Notes under the pieces: model-generated
The model's input: the letters and a program-made list of their open reading frames with translations, nothing else
What the model was told of the DNA's origin: nothing
The model's database searches: none
Assembly (NCBI GenBank): GCA_963682025.1
Contig: OY821522.1
Coordinates: 23,250,154-23,314,153, forward strand
Origin: Cordilura impudica
Lineage: Eukaryota; Arthropoda; Insecta; Diptera; Scathophagidae
Length of the DNA stretch: 64,000 bases
Direction of reading: 5' to 3'
Shown: in pieces, positions 1 through 12,661 of the stretch
Position numbering within the stretch: position 1 is the first letter of the stretch
Layout: each line of letters begins with the position of its first letter
Position numbers and translations under genes: made by a program

Positions 1-13
1 TCACCATATAAAA

Positions 14-1139
14 ATGGATCTAGCTGAAGACAGGGTGGTGTTAAATAAAGAAGTGCAAGAAGGAGTATTTTTGGGAAATTCAATAGCACCCAAAGACGGA
101 TTTGCCCACATAAGACTACTTAATGTAAATGACAAAGAAATAAGAATTAAAAAATTAAAATTAGAAACTGAAACAGTACATAACTATTACTTAATTAAAA
201 ATAAGAAGAAGGACTATTCTGACAGGGAACGTTTTGAAGAATTGATTGACATTTTAAATTTGGATTTAAAAGACAAAGAAGCAAAGGACTCGTTATACGC
301 AATTTTTGAACAATATCCGGACATTTTTCATATCGAAGGAGAAGTATTGATAGCAAACAATTTTTATACTCAACATTTAAGTGTAAATGACACAAATCCT
401 GTGTACATAAAAAATTATAGACTACCGAATTCTCAGCTTGAAGAAATAGACGAGCAAGTAGACAATTTAATAGGCACTGACATAGCAGAACACTCAGTTA
501 GTCCCTATAACTCACGATATTGCTAGTACCAAAAAAAAAATTAGTGGGGACAAAAAGAAATGGAGACCAGTAGTGGACTATAGGCAACTAAATAAGAAGT
601 TGGTAAGCGAACGCTTCCCCCTAACCCGCTTGGAGGACGTACTAGATTTACTAGGCCGAGCAAAATACTTTTCAACACTCGACATGACGAGCTCTTTCCA
701 TCAAATACCGTTACATGAAGACTCTAGACCTTTACCTGCATTTTCAACCAACAAAGGACATTTTCAATTTAAACGTTTACCATTCGGATTGAAAATTTCA
801 AGCAACAGCTTTCAAAGAATGCTTACAATTGCCTTGAGTGGTTTGGATAGCCAAGCATTTTTGTATGTTGACGATATAATAGTATTTGGTTGTAGTCTAA
901 AACACCATAATGACAATTTAATAACAGTCTTTGACAGACTAAGAAAATATAATTTAAAATTAAATGCAAGCAAATGCGTATTTTTAAAATCAGAAGTCAT
1001 ATATTTAGGACATTTAATTACTAATGAAGGTGTAAAAATATCCCGTCCCGAGAAACAGTGACGAAGTGAGAAAATTCGTAGCTTTTTGTAATTACTACAG
1101 ACGATTTATTAAAAACTTCGCTCACAAAATGTCTCAATA
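14..1139 (+). pseudogene. pol: pol: protease-RT linker and reverse transcriptase, frameshifted
   Basis: Reverse transcriptase part of a Ty3/gypsy polyprotein, which copies element RNA into cDNA in the cytoplasmic particle. The first open stretch (14-526) holds the region before RT and its first motif, ending SVSPYN. The frame then shifts twice between about 505 and 560. A second stretch (573-1061) holds the palm: DYRQLNKKLV, LDMTSSFHQIPL, RLPFGLKISSNSFQRM and the catalytic box YVDD. After 1061 a small deletion with a frameshift leads into SDEVRKFVAFCNYYRRFIKNF, the start of the connection domain. At least four lesions are visible, so no full polyprotein can be made. Identity is certain at the level of Ty3/gypsy pol; the lineage is inferred. 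Confidence 0.9.
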
Positions 1140-1144
1140 ATCTG

Positions 1145-3034
1145 GTGAAAAAGGGACAGACATTCGAATGGACAGAAGAATGTCAAAAGCCATTTGAACT
1201 CTTAAAAGGAAAATTAATTAACCCACCTATATTACAGTATCCAAATTTTGAACAACCATTCGTACTCACAACTGATGCATCTGACTTCGCAATCGGTGCA
1301 ATCTTAAGCCAAGGTGACATAGGAAAAGACTTGCCAATATCCTATGCAAGTAAAACACTGGCAAAACACGATATAAACAAGCCAGTAATAGAAAAAGAGC
1401 TACTAGCCATTCATTGGGGAATTAATTTTTTTAGACCATATTTATATGGCAGGAAATTTATCGTGGTGACGGACCACAGACCCCTAGTAGCATTATTTAC
1501 GCATACAAATCCTTCATCAAAGATGACAAGGATAAGAATAGATTTTTCAGATTATGATTTTGACATAATCTACAAACAAGGAAAAATTAATACAAATGCC
1601 GATGCATTGTCAAGAATAAAAATAGATTCGGACATACTCAAGAGTATGATACCGACAAATTGTGATGACTCAAAAAGAATGTTTGCAATAACAAGGGGAA
1701 TGTCAGCCAACGAGAACAAGGCAGACACGGAGAAATACAATTCTCATTCGAAGCCTGATCAACTTCACATTTGGGAATGTTCGTCCATATCTGATATCAG
1801 GAATATGAAAAATTTAAGATTTATGGAAGAAAATAATAAAGGTATCAAAATTGAGATAAATAAAAGATGGGTAACAGTTAGATATAGCAATTATCACGCG
1901 AAATTCATTTCGATCGTCGAGAAGCTATCATCAAAAATGACTGATAGGAATATAATGAAGCTAGCGCTAGAACAAAGTGATATATTTAGAGGCATGCCCA
2001 TAGAAGAATTTAAGAAAATGTATAATAAATTGCAAATGGAAAGAATAAAAAGGAATTTAGAACCTTTAAAGATAATAATATACAAAGCCCCAACAAAAAT
2101 TAAAGAAGAGTCAATTATGAAAAATTTAATTGAAGAGTATCACAATACACCAATAGGAGGACATTTAGGCATCAGAAAAACTTTATTGAAACTAAAACAA
2201 AGATGCGTTTGGAAAAACATGAGTAAAATGGTTAAAAAATATATAATAAATTGTTGTGAGTGTACAAAGCATAAGCAAACAAAATACACCAAAGAAAAAA
2301 TGACGATAACTGACACACCTAGTACAAGTTTTGAAACATTAAGTATAGATACGGTAGGACCCTTACGAATATCTAACGGCTATAGATATATTTTGACAGT
2401 ACAGTGCGAATTAACAAAATACGTCATACTACATCCAATGGAAACAAAAGAGGCGGTATCAATCGCAAAAGCATTAGTAGACCAAGTAATACTTAAATAC
2501 GGACTTTTTAAGACACTAAAATCGGACAGAAGAACTGAATTTAAAAATGAACTGCTTGAAAATATTTGTCAAATGTTGAAAGTAGAACAGATTTTCTCAA
2601 CACCCTACCACCATCAGACACTAGGAGCTCTCGAACGAAATCATAGAGTTTTGAATGAGTTTTTGTTAAATTTCGTTGAAAATAATGAATGAGACAAATA
2701 TATTTTGTACTATGCATTTGCATATAATAGCACACCAAATGTGGATACTAAATACAGCCCTTATGAACTAGTATATGGAAAAATTCCACGTTTGCCAAAT
2801 GACATAGTTGAGGATAATAGGCCAATTTACAATTTAGACAACTATGCAAACGAAATGAAAATAAGACTACGAGAATCACTACTTAAAGCACGGGAACTAA
2901 TACATATGACAAAACTAAAAAGAAAACTAGATTATGACAAGAATAGTAAGGAATCTGACCTAGAAGTAGGAGATTTAGTATACGTTAAGTTAGAAACTAG
3001 GAGAAAACAACAGAGTCCATTTCATGGCCCTTAG
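1145..3034 (+). pseudogene. pol: pol: RNase H and integrase, two premature stops
   Basis: Continues the same polyprotein. RNase H is seen as LTTDASDFAIGAIL, KELLAIHWG and VVTDHRPLVALF. The integrase follows, with an HHCC zinc finger (YHNTPIGGHLG then CCECTKHK) and a catalytic DDE core: D in LSIDTVGP, D in KSDRRTEF and E in GALERNHR. The usual SDRG is SDRR here. A TGA at 2690-2692 interrupts the frame where family members have Trp (NNE*DKY), and the same frame then continues through NSTPNVDTKYSPYELVYG to another stop at 3032-3034 inside the C-terminal FHGP*P motif. The reading frame is otherwise open, so decay is recent to moderate. Confidence 0.9.
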
Positions 3035-3321
3035 CCTATAATTGGACGTAAGGAGTCAATTCTATAATTAAGATTAATAATAAATTTAAGGAATATCATA
3101 ACAATATATTTAAAAAATACAATCCTAATTAAAAAAAAAACTAATGCTAAGAATTTAATTTAAGAAATATTTATACAATCACAAAAACTAATTATCGACA
3201 ATAAGTTCTTTAACTTATATTTACTTGGACTTGAACAAAAACAATTTTTTGAAAATCACAGAACTCTCAAAATTCATATAAATTTTTCTAGCCCCGTAAT
3301 TTTCAATCTTGAGGACGATGG

Positions 3322-4036
3322 TGTAGAGATCCACCAAATCTACTTACACCATACTTTTAATAATTACTATTTAATAAAAAGTACATCAACTTTTTTACTG
3401 CAATTTCAAATAATTCCCATAATAAAAAGTTCATCAAACTTTTTAATGCAATCTCCGTTTATGACAATTTCTATTGCTAACAAAAAAAAAATTAAATTCA
3501 AAATAATATGTATGAAATATAAATCCACAACAAAAATTGATGGCACACTTTGTTGCTACTCGAATACAATGTTTAGCTCAAATACAATGTTTAGCCTTTA
3601 ATTACCGAAAGTGAAAAATGACACTTTTCATGAAGGCCACTCATGGTTTCTTTTTTTCAAGTTCAAGTACAAATTTTGTTTAACAATCTTTATTAATAAT
3701 CACATTTTAGAACTAAATATTTTTTTTGAACTTATTTTTTTTTGCTTTATTTTATTGATTTTGATTTATTTTGAATTTGATTTTTACTTTTACGTATGTA
3801 TAAGAAAGTATTTAAAATTGTAAATAATAAAAACCAAAAACATTAAGTGCTGAATTAGCACAAAAATAGTATAAAATAAAGACCACTGTTGGAGAACGAG
3901 GAATTGATGCTCAGACAGTTGGCAGGCAAACTTGCCCTAACTTTAAAAATCTAGTTTAATTTTTAAAAGGATTAAGCTCTAAAACTGGTCGGCAGGTTTG
4001 CCCCAGAATTAGTTGGAAAACTTGATAATAACTACA
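3322..4036 (+). repeat. 3' LTR of the 412-like element
   Basis: Begins TGTAGAG directly after the purine-rich GAGGACGATGG and ends AACTACA, giving TGTAG...CTACA terminal symmetry as in 412/mdg1. It contains a TATAAAA box near 3870 and, just downstream, two GGCAGG..TTGCC hairpin-like motifs around 3922 and 3991. About 715 bp. The partner LTR lies outside the window, so the ends rest on symmetry and the adjoining purine tract only. Confidence 0.7.
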
Positions 4037-4478
4037 TAAATATATTATAAGCTAACTATGCAAATGCAGACCCTCTCAGGAGAATGTGTATTCAATTTAA
4101 TGAACTTTATAGATTTGTTGATTTCTCATTAAATACTAATCTAATTAAAAGTAAAATAATATGCTTTCTAAATTCATGAATAACTAAGTACTAAAATTAA
4201 TTTTGAAATGTTTGTCTTTGTAAATAGTCTGTAAGGATTAATTCCATGTACCAATATAGAATAAATAAATAAAATTAATAAATAAATATTTAACCTAGAA
4301 AAAAAAACAGTTAAACATTGAAACAGAAGAGTACAAAAAAAGGTAGGAAACAAAGTATGTAACAAAAAAGGAAAAACTTAAGAAATTAAAAAGTTTACAT
4401 ATGAAAACATTTTTTTTTGTTGAAAAATTGAAACAGTAAACAGTGGAAACATGCAATTTTAGCGCGATTTAAAAAATA
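4037..4478. other. AT-rich stretch without recognised features
   Basis: About 440 bases between the 412-like LTR and the first DINE-1-like repeat. Only short, low-complexity open frames are present. I see nothing supportable here. Confidence 0.5.
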
Positions 4479-5280
4479 AACAAGTAAGAAAATTATAGTC
4501 GGTCTAGCCCGACTATACGATACCCTATACCATGGTTAAGAGACCCTATCTCTTCAGTCCAACTAATTGGATATAGCAAATATGAATAAACCAAATTTGA
4601 GTGGCATTTTTATTAATTTTTTTCGCTGCAGATATGAAAAAGTTCATATCGGATACTATATTTAAATGGGGACTAGGTCAAAAAATGGACCGATCCTGAC
4701 CATATTTGGTAAAGTCACTTATACTTTGAAAAAATGTACACAAACCAAATTTGAGAAAAATCTGTGCAATATTTTTGTTTTTTGATAGATTTAAGTGAAG
4801 ATCGGGAAGCAGCTCTATATGGGGCCTATGACTAAGAATTGTCCAATAGGGATCATTTTTGGAGTACTGATTAACGGATGTAATATATACATACAAACGC
4901 AATTTGACTAACATTTGTGTGATAATTTGGATCTTATGGCAATATATGTTGATTTCATAGGGGTCATTTGTATGGGGGCTAGGTCTGAACATGAACCGAT
5001 TCTCACCAATTTCAATAGCGTTTATCCCATGGCCGATAAAAGATCAAATACCAAATTTCATCAAAATATATTCATATTTGCGACCTGCAGTTTGATTACA
5101 AGCTTTACATGGACACACAGACGGACGGACGGACGGACGGACATCGTTAAATCGAATCAGATAGTGATTCTGATCCGATTGGTATAATTAAAGATGGGTG
5201 TAGGTCAAATATTTTTGGTTGTTACAAACAGCAGCACAAAGTCATTATACCCAAACCACATAGTGGTATAGGGTATATAA
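4479..5280 (+). mobile_element. DINE-1-like (Helentron-type, HINE) repeat, copy A
   Basis: An 800-bp non-autonomous repeat. The left end has a near-perfect hairpin (ATAGTCGGTCT / CCGACTAT) followed by GATACCCTATACCATG. The right end has CACATAGTGGTATAGGG, so GGTATAGGGTAT lies in opposite orientation near both ends. A (GGAC)n microsatellite sits near 5115-5140. Subterminal inverted repeats, a terminal hairpin and a GTCY-type microsatellite are the hallmarks of DINE-1/Helentron-associated elements in flies. Open frames inside it are not conserved between copies in a protein-like way. Confidence 0.7.
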
Positions 5281-5860
5281 ACAACAGTATAGGAAGAACC
5301 ACAACAACAACAAAAAATATAACAGAGAGAAGCAGAAACAAAAACAACCTCAAATAAAGAATTCAACAACACACCATCCACTACACACCATAAAGCAGAG
5401 TTAACCAAAACTCTCAATAAATGAAATGCGTCTGCATTAGATAAGATAATATTGCCCAGCAAACACAAAAGTAAGCATTACAAATGTAATGAATTTTACT
5501 TTTAAAAGCAAAATGGAAATGAAGTTTAAAAAAAGTTAATAAAATTAAATACAAAATATGCCTCAGTTTTTACAGAACTAGGCAATTTTTTTCACACATA
5601 TTTGATTGGTCGAGTTTAATTTACAATTGAAACTTAAAAAACTAAGTGTATTTAGGCATTATAAATTAAGTTTTCCAAATTTAAGATTTTGTAACAATTT
5701 CTTATTAACAAAATATGTTTTAAATTTGAAGAACTTAATTTATTTCTCTGCTTGGCACAAATAAATTTTAAGTCGGAAAAAATTTGTTCGCAGCAATATG
5801 TAGAAGGAAAAGGGGATAACAATTTCAAAGCATTTCTTGTTAACTCTGGAAAATCGAAAT
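5281..5860. other. AT-rich stretch, unclassified
   Basis: About 580 bases of AT-rich sequence with CAA-rich simple sequence near 5290-5330. It lies downstream (minus strand) of the hAT pseudogene and may include that element's 3' flank, but no terminal repeat was recognised. Confidence 0.4.
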
Positions 5861-5863
5861 CAT

Positions 5864-8129
5864 TTAGATTTTTCCAGAATTCCCCATTTTTCCCGGAGCT
5901 TGAACTTCGGTTCGAAGATATATAATTTCTGATTGTATATCGAACTCATATTGAGTAACATCACAGTTATAAGGGTTATTAAATAAATCCAACTGCAGTT
6001 GTATACTCTTAAAATCTGCAAACCTGTCTTCAAAACTGTTGAGAAGTGTATCAAAAATCTCAACTCCCTTAGTTTTCGCAGCATCACACAGCGATTCGCG
6101 CAATAGAGATGTTTTTTATACCCTATACCACTATGTGGTTTGGGTATAATGACTTTGTGCTGCTGTTTGTAACACCCAAAAATATTTGACCTAGACCCAT
6201 CTTTAATTATACCGATCGAATCAGAATCACTTTCTGAGTTGATTTAACAATGTCCGTCCGTCCGTCCGTCCGTCCGTCTGTGTGTCCATGTAAAGCTTGT
6301 AATCAAACAGCAGGTCGCAAATATGAATATATTTTGATGAAATTTGGTATATAAGCTTTTATCGGCCATGGGATGAACGCTATTGAAATTGGTGAGAATC
6401 GGTCCATGTTCAGACCTAGCCCCCATACAAATTACCCATATGAAATCGACATAAATTGCCATAAGATCCAAATTGTCATATAGATCTTACGCAAATTGGG
6501 TTTGTATGCGTTCATTACATCCACTAATGAGTAGTCCAAAAATGATCCCTTTGACCCCATATAGATCTGCTTCCCGATCTTCAGTTAAATCTATTAAAAA
6601 ACAAAAATATTGCACTGATCTTCTCAAATTTTGTTTGTACATATTTTTGCAAAATACAAGAGACTTTACCAAACATGATCAGGATCGGTCCATTTTTGGA
6701 CCTAGCCCCTTTATAGATATAGCATCCGATATGAACTTTTTTATATCTGCAGCCAAAAAAATTAATAAAAATCCCACTCAAATTTGGTTTTTGCTTATTT
6801 TCTATGTCCAGTTAGTTGGGACTAAGAGATAGGGTTTCTAAACGCATGGTATAGGGTATCGTATAGTCGGTCTAGACCGACTATAATTTTCTTACATGTT
6901 TAAAACTGGAAAAGTCAGCTGACTTAATTTGGCAAAGTATAAGAAAAAGTTTTGTTTTAAAATTAAATAAAATTTTACAAATATCAGATATATTCTTACC
7001 TTTTCCTTGAAGCTCTTAGTTGAAATCATTAAGCAAAGAAGTTGTATCAGCTAGAAAAGCTAGATCTGATATGAATTGTGTATCTTTTAAAAAATTTTTT
7101 GCCGACTCATCGATATTTTCTTTTTCTAAAAACTCTAAGACTTCCTCTTTTAAATCATATAGCCGGTTAAGACAGTCGCCACGACTGAGCAAACGTACCT
7201 CAGTGAACATTTTAAGATCATTGAAAGCTGCGTTTTTAGATGTTAGAAATTTTACAAATTTTCGATGAGTGAGGGCATTGTATCCTCCTCTCATTTTATC
7301 TATAATGCGCTCTGCGGTCTTCATAGCAGAGTCTTGAGTAATAAATTTAGACGCAAGCGCGCAATACCACTTTTTTTTATATTACCTATCCAACCTGTGT
7401 TTTTTTCTTCCATGACATTTGCCCCGTCTGTGCAGACACCGACAATTTTGTTTACATCAACAATAGAAAAAAGTTTATCGCTTACAACTTCCATCAAAAG
7501 CTTTCCAGTTACATGTCCATAAAAGGTTTCCAATGTCAACATTGATTAAAAAACATTAAAATGTTCATCAATGCATCTTACACAGACAACCAGTTGCAAA
7601 TATCCTTGATATTTGTACCTTCATCTAAGCAAAACGAAAGAAATTTACAATTTATCAATTTTTCTTTAATAGAAGACTCCACCGAATTTCCCATTTGGGC
7701 AATACGCCTAGCAACAGGTTGGGGTTACAAGGGAATTGACTTTATGAAATTTGTTCTATAATTTAACGTTTGAAAAGTTTTTCGTAAAATATTGTTTGCT
7801 AGCATTCCATCCATAAATGGTCGGCCTTGCTGAGCGATTTCCAAGCTTATTTGGCTTGAAATCTCAATTTTTAATTTTTTATTTTGCAAAATTTCCTCAT
7901 TTTGCAGTTGCAGAACCCATTCTTTAATTTTTTGCGTATAAAGGTTTTTTTGCTCAAGAAAAAACATTTTCCTTCTTTCCTCTTTTAATTTATTTATTTC
8001 TTTGTGAAAAATGTCAAAATGCCTTTTAATTGGTAATGTTTTCTTTGTTTTAAATGTTTGGTAACATAAAATGCATTTCATGTTACCAAAAGCATTTTTA
8101 ATGACAAAACAAAAATTTATGTCTTCCAT
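5864..8129 (-). pseudogene. hAT transposase (ZBED5/GTF2IRD2-like), split by a DINE-1-like insertion
   Basis: Remnant of a hAT-superfamily transposase. From the N-terminus (8129): a BED-type zinc finger, CILCYQTFK...RHFDIFH (Cx2C...Hx4H). Then, near 7640 in another frame, PVARRIAQMGNS and FCLDEGTNI, the first catalytic Asp. Near 7430 comes VGVCTDGANVM, the second catalytic Asp motif. At 7324-7016 come NALTHRKFVKFL, FTEVRLLSRG and LAFLADTTSLLNDF. The coding sequence resembles GTF2IRD2/ZBED5 proteins onward through ELQGK to about 6900. There a DINE-1-like repeat (6113-6898) interrupts it, and the C-terminal part resumes at 6103-5864 (FEDRFADF, NPYNCDVTQYEFDIQSEI). Several frameshifts and stops are present, including a TAA in the LNDFN*ELQGK stretch. 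Terminal inverted repeats were not found. Confidence 0.8.
6113..6898 (-). mobile_element. DINE-1-like (HINE) repeat, copy B
   Basis: Same repeat as copy A in inverse orientation. It starts ATACCCTATACCACTATGTG, carries a (GTCC)n tract at about 6250-6280 and ends with a perfect 22-bp palindrome centred near 6871 (ATAGTCGGTCT and its complement). It lies inside the hAT pseudogene, so it inserted after, or during decay of, that element. Confidence 0.7.
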
Positions 8130-9616
8130 TATACTATTTTGTTTGCTGGTTTATTTTGAAATTAAATCAAAGCTGAAAAAACATAAAAGCTGAAAAAAAA
8201 GCAGTAAGCATCCGCACATGTTCACTCGTTAACGCTCAATTAACGACTGAAATCAAACTGAAATAGAAGAGAACAAGCGTCGGTGTGAGTTTTTTTTTTT
8301 ATTGTTTTTGAGCACAATTGTGTACAGAAAATGAATATTTGGATTACTCTGCCATAAAGCAACAATCATCTTTAATACAACTGTAACAACATTATTGTCA
8401 ACTACAACCACGGCGGCTAACTACAACCTCAGCGGATAACTACAACACCATAAATATGTCAACATAATATTATAAACATTTAATTATTAGAAATTATTAA
8501 ATAAAATAATAAATATGTTTACCTTTATAATTAAAATTTAATATTACATTTACGCTTAAATAAATACTACTTACATTCATATTTGACATTTTTAATTAAA
8601 CTTTTACATTTATAATTACATATATACCTAAAAATATACCTAAAAATAAAAATTAAATTTAATTACATAACATATATACTTAGGGCCGTATGCAAAAAAA
8701 AAAATAAAATGTACTTCCAGTAGACTTTATTGTATGTTTTTCATAAAAAATTGTTAATGAGGTCTACTTGAAGTACACTAAAATTTTTTTGAATACGGCC
8801 CTTACTCTTTATATTTAAAAATAAAATACTAACATTTATATTGAAATTATAATCACAAAAATACTTACCTTTATAAGTTAAAATTAAATGAGAGTACTTT
8901 CTTAAACACTTGCTAAAAAAGAAAAGATATACTTACCTTGATAATAAAGAAAAAAATTTTAATTACTTTTGCAATTATATAAATAAATAAAATTACATTT
9001 ACAATAATATAAATGCTTACATTTATATTACAATTGTAATATTGTATAAATACGTACATAAATACCTTGACACTAAAAAAGAAAAATTTTTTTAATTACA
9101 ATTATATTACATATATATTTGCATAAATACTTAAATTGAAAAAAAAATTACGTTAATATATGAATTAACAAATACACTTACCTTTATATCTGAGCAAAAA
9201 AAAAAACACATTTATACATACATTAACTAAATTAAGCTACATCTACGCAAATTATACTACATTTTTAATGAACAAAAAAAATTATAGATAATTAAATTTT
9301 GAAAATTAAATTTTGATATTTTGCTCTTTCAAAAATTTATAAAATAAATTAAAATAAAATTTATAATATATTAGAAAATTGGAAAATAAAATAGTTTATG
9401 TAATAATTAACAAATTCTACAAGGTTAAAAAGAGAAATCTTACATTAGCATGAGTGCTTTGATAATAAGAGGTGGTAATCCATTAACCCTAAAAATCTTT
9501 CTTAGATAAAGATAAAAACAATTCATGAGACAATTTTAAGAAATTGTTCAATATAAATAAAGTACGACTAGAGATCAGTCTGGTGATAAATAGACAAGTC
9601 GTTTCATTTTATATAA
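8130..9616. other. Very AT-rich stretch with one MITE
   Basis: About 1.5 kb upstream of the hAT pseudogene start. The sequence is dominated by A/T-rich simple sequence (TAAATAC-, TTACATTT-like words repeated irregularly). Apart from the Harbinger-type MITE at 8693-8801, I see no gene or terminal repeat. Confidence 0.5.
8693..8801. mobile_element. 109-bp PIF/Harbinger-type MITE
   Basis: The sequence begins GGGCCGTATGCAAAA and ends with the inverted TTTTGAATACGGCCC. The arms extend for about 45 bases on each side (GTACTTCCAGTAGAC against GTCTACTTGAAGTAC). Both ends are flanked by TTA (8690-8692 and 8802-8804). A GGGCCGTAT terminus with a 3-bp TTA target duplication fits non-autonomous PIF/Harbinger elements. 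Confidence 0.75.
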
Positions 9617-9620
9617 TATA

Positions 9621-11926
9621 TGTTACGTGCCCCCAAAGGCACTGTAGTGGCGTGGCCAGCTAGCTCAATCTGGCTCTTAGGGCAGGTCCCAACCTATCAC
9701 TACCGTCCAGGGGCAAGCACAATTAAATAAATTCACAAAAAAAACAACACTAGAAACCAAGAGACACAACATCGAACAGTTACGAGAGAGGATGAGATGG
9801 TTTTATCCTCCACACCGCCCACCCAACCTAGATCACTTTATTGCCTCTGAAATTTACAAGTGACCCCCCATACCCACACACACTGACACTATACCCACTT
9901 ACCACATCCTTTCACTTCACCACCAAAAGAAATTAGCACAACATATTTTTTTTTTGTTTTTACTTTCTAACATTCACATAATTTATTAAAATAAAACTAA
10001 CTAATATAATAAACGAAAAAAAAATGGAGCTTTTTACCTTATTACTACTATAATAAAAAAAAATTTTTCTCTTTTTGACTTAATTCCTTAACATTACTTT
10101 ATACATGAACATAAAACAAACTAACCGCTAAACCACTGTGCCGAAATTTCCAGAAATAAACAATATTAACGCAAATTAATCGGTTTGCAAAAAAAAAAAT
10201 CAAACCACAAAAAAAAAAAACCACAAAACCTACAAAGTCCTTGACTCCATTTTGAGTCACGCAACGCCAAAAAAAAAACAGATACACAAAAAAAATGGCC
10301 TACCTAACGAGCTCACTAGGATAGGAAAGCGATTATCTTGACGAATAAGTCACCACAAAAAAAATGGCCTACCTAACGAGCTCACTAGGATAGGAAAGCG
10401 ATTATCTTGACGAATAAGTCACCACAAAAAAAAAAACAAATTACCCGCACACTTTGTAAATTTTCCAACCGAGATCTTAAACGGAACTCAAAAATTTGAA
10501 AATTTTAAAAATTAAGGCACTCACATATGTTCTTACATCTAAAAATCAAATAAAACAAACAACGCTAACAAATTTAACACTTAACACTAAAACTTATCGC
10601 TAACTTTCAATATATATTTTTTTTATAACTTTTCCTCTTTATATTATTTAATTTTTTTTTTTTACTTTCTAAATATTTCAAAATCTATCTTTCCAGCTCA
10701 GACTTTCCAACTACATTAAATTTGTCTTTTAACACTAACGTTTTAAATATATTAAATTTTTGTTCTCTTCAAATCCACAATTTTAAATATCTCAAAATTT
10801 TGATTTTTTTTCCAGTTTTATATTCAACTTCAGGCCGCAGCTCGTCACACAATGGACAATGCCAACCGGGGAGTATTATAATCTTAATATTTAAGTTACC
10901 TTGTAATTAAATTTTTTTTTTGTTTCACTTAATCCTTTTATTTTCAGCGCCCCTGCTTCTGAATGGAAAGTCAAGTACTTCCTCTCGGTATAACTGTACA
11001 GCGCCGGCTTCCCTCCACCCGTGGCCTTTTACTTTCCCGGCTGACTCCTCTTGAGCATATATTGATACACACATATTTATCTAATAAATAAACACCAAAT
11101 TTCACACTAGGACTCTACTTTAAAAAAAATCCACTGTTAACACTCACTATTATTATTTTGCCTTAGATTTTTGCTTTAAATAAATACTTTTAAATCACAC
11201 TGCGTCACCCACACTTAGATTTTTTTTCCGCTTCTCTAGCCTTCTGCAAATGAGATCTAGTCTGCACCTTTAAAACGTTAGACAGTAATGGTGGTATTCG
11301 GACTGAATTTTCCTATTTATACCCATTGTCTGCCTAAAACACCATGATTCCCGCCCAAACTCCATCTTTTTTTAAATTTATATGAAAGTCTAATCTACAA
11401 GGACGAACCACTGACATATAATTTGACGAACATCACCTAGAACATAAATACCAAAAACAGGACTGTTAATTTTCAATGTTTCGCTGGGATTTATGAATGG
11501 ACATTTGCTAAAAATACAGCTCTGATTTCCCTTCATAAACCCCAGAAAACTTGGCAGTACTTTTACGATACACTATTGTGACTACACATACTACGATTAA
11601 TTCGCCACATTTCTACACATCCAATCGTTAACACACGCTACTTTTCACAGAGCACAACAAAATAAAATTAATAAAACAATAAATACAAATAAATAAAAAA
11701 AATATACCGCTCAATCCACAGCATCACCTACATAACCCACATCTACCACGGACACTACACAATACATCAACCCACATATACCGAAAACACCTTACTAAGA
11801 TAATCTGCGCAAATCATAGGTAAGTTGTCGCCACTCTCCATTATATTAAGCACACAACCATTCACCCTTGTTTACTCCTTCCCCAAAGGTGTGAGTTCTT
11901 GCCGTTCGGTGTACCCGGCCGCAACA
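9621..11926 (-). repeat. 3' LTR (left copy) of the Osvaldo/Ulysses-like element
   Basis: 2306 bp, colinear with 20119-22360 with only scattered differences. It carries a private tandem duplication of about 69 bp (about 10284-10424, the GGCCTACCTAACGAGCTCAC block twice) that is single in the other LTR; this accounts for most of the length difference. A short CGTAACA/TGTTACG terminal symmetry defines the ends. Confidence 0.9.
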
Positions 11927-12661
11927 AAACTCCGGAGCTACCAACGTCGACGTGGGAGGAACGGTGTGCGGAAGGGTCTTAATATGATAGGGTAAGTATA
12001 GCGACTTCTTCATTTGATAAAAAAAACTTAACCTTTACATGCACACTGTATATTAATATACAACAAATCGTTCCAAAAAAAAAATGAAGTATTTTACAAT
12101 CGGACAATTAGCACATAATTCTTATTGATCCTGAACTTGAATGCATTAATTTCGAAGAAAATATTTGGTCAAGTTTTATTTTTTTAGATCTTCGTCAAAG
12201 GGTGCTTGTCCTAAGGTCGGCTTAATTTGTCCCAACGTGGGGAATTCTCACGCCCTGAGATGTCTCCAGCCGGGCACTACAGGTGAGTTTATGAAATATT
12301 TAGAAGCTAATAAGATTTATTCGTTCTCTCTTTCTCCTTTCAGATTCCTTTTTTCTTTTTCTTCCATTACTTAACATCAGTGGCTGTGACCAATTCAGCA
12401 AATGATTTTTCACGTGAGTTTTTTTTTTCTTTTCCTACGTTATTTATCATTGTGGTGGTAGTTCATAATAAACGTTTTACTTCATGACCTACTTTGCCTC
12501 TGTTTTCCTCTCCGCGCTCAGTCCTGTCCGGTACGATTCAGAATAGTCGGTAATTTAGCCTTTCTTTGATATGATCCCCAGTGAATGTCATGTCGCCACA
12601 ATGAAACAAACATTCTATTCGAATATGTTTGTTGGCTAATTCGACACTTTTGTTCAACTTG

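Larger units (their letters stand above)
1..4036 (+). mobile_element. Ty3/gypsy LTR retrotransposon, 412/mdg1-like, 3' part
   Basis: The window opens inside pol and runs through RT, RNase H and integrase into a 3' LTR ending at 4036. The RT and RNase H wording (VDYRQLNKK, FLYVDDIIVFG, CNYYRRFIKNF, ALSRI) and the LTR ends TGTAG...CTACA resemble the 412/mdg1 lineage of flies, judged from memory of that family. The 5' LTR, gag and protease lie outside the window, so the target duplication cannot be checked. Several stops and frameshifts make it inactive. The 290 bases between pol and the LTR are AT-rich and show nothing further. Confidence 0.85.

Noticed and set aside
4915..5187. Open frame MCDNLDLMAIYVDF and its relatives at 6244-6471, 22370-22720 and 23399-23650
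   Set aside because: They recur only because the DINE-1-like repeat recurs; such elements are non-coding and the frames differ in length and integrity.
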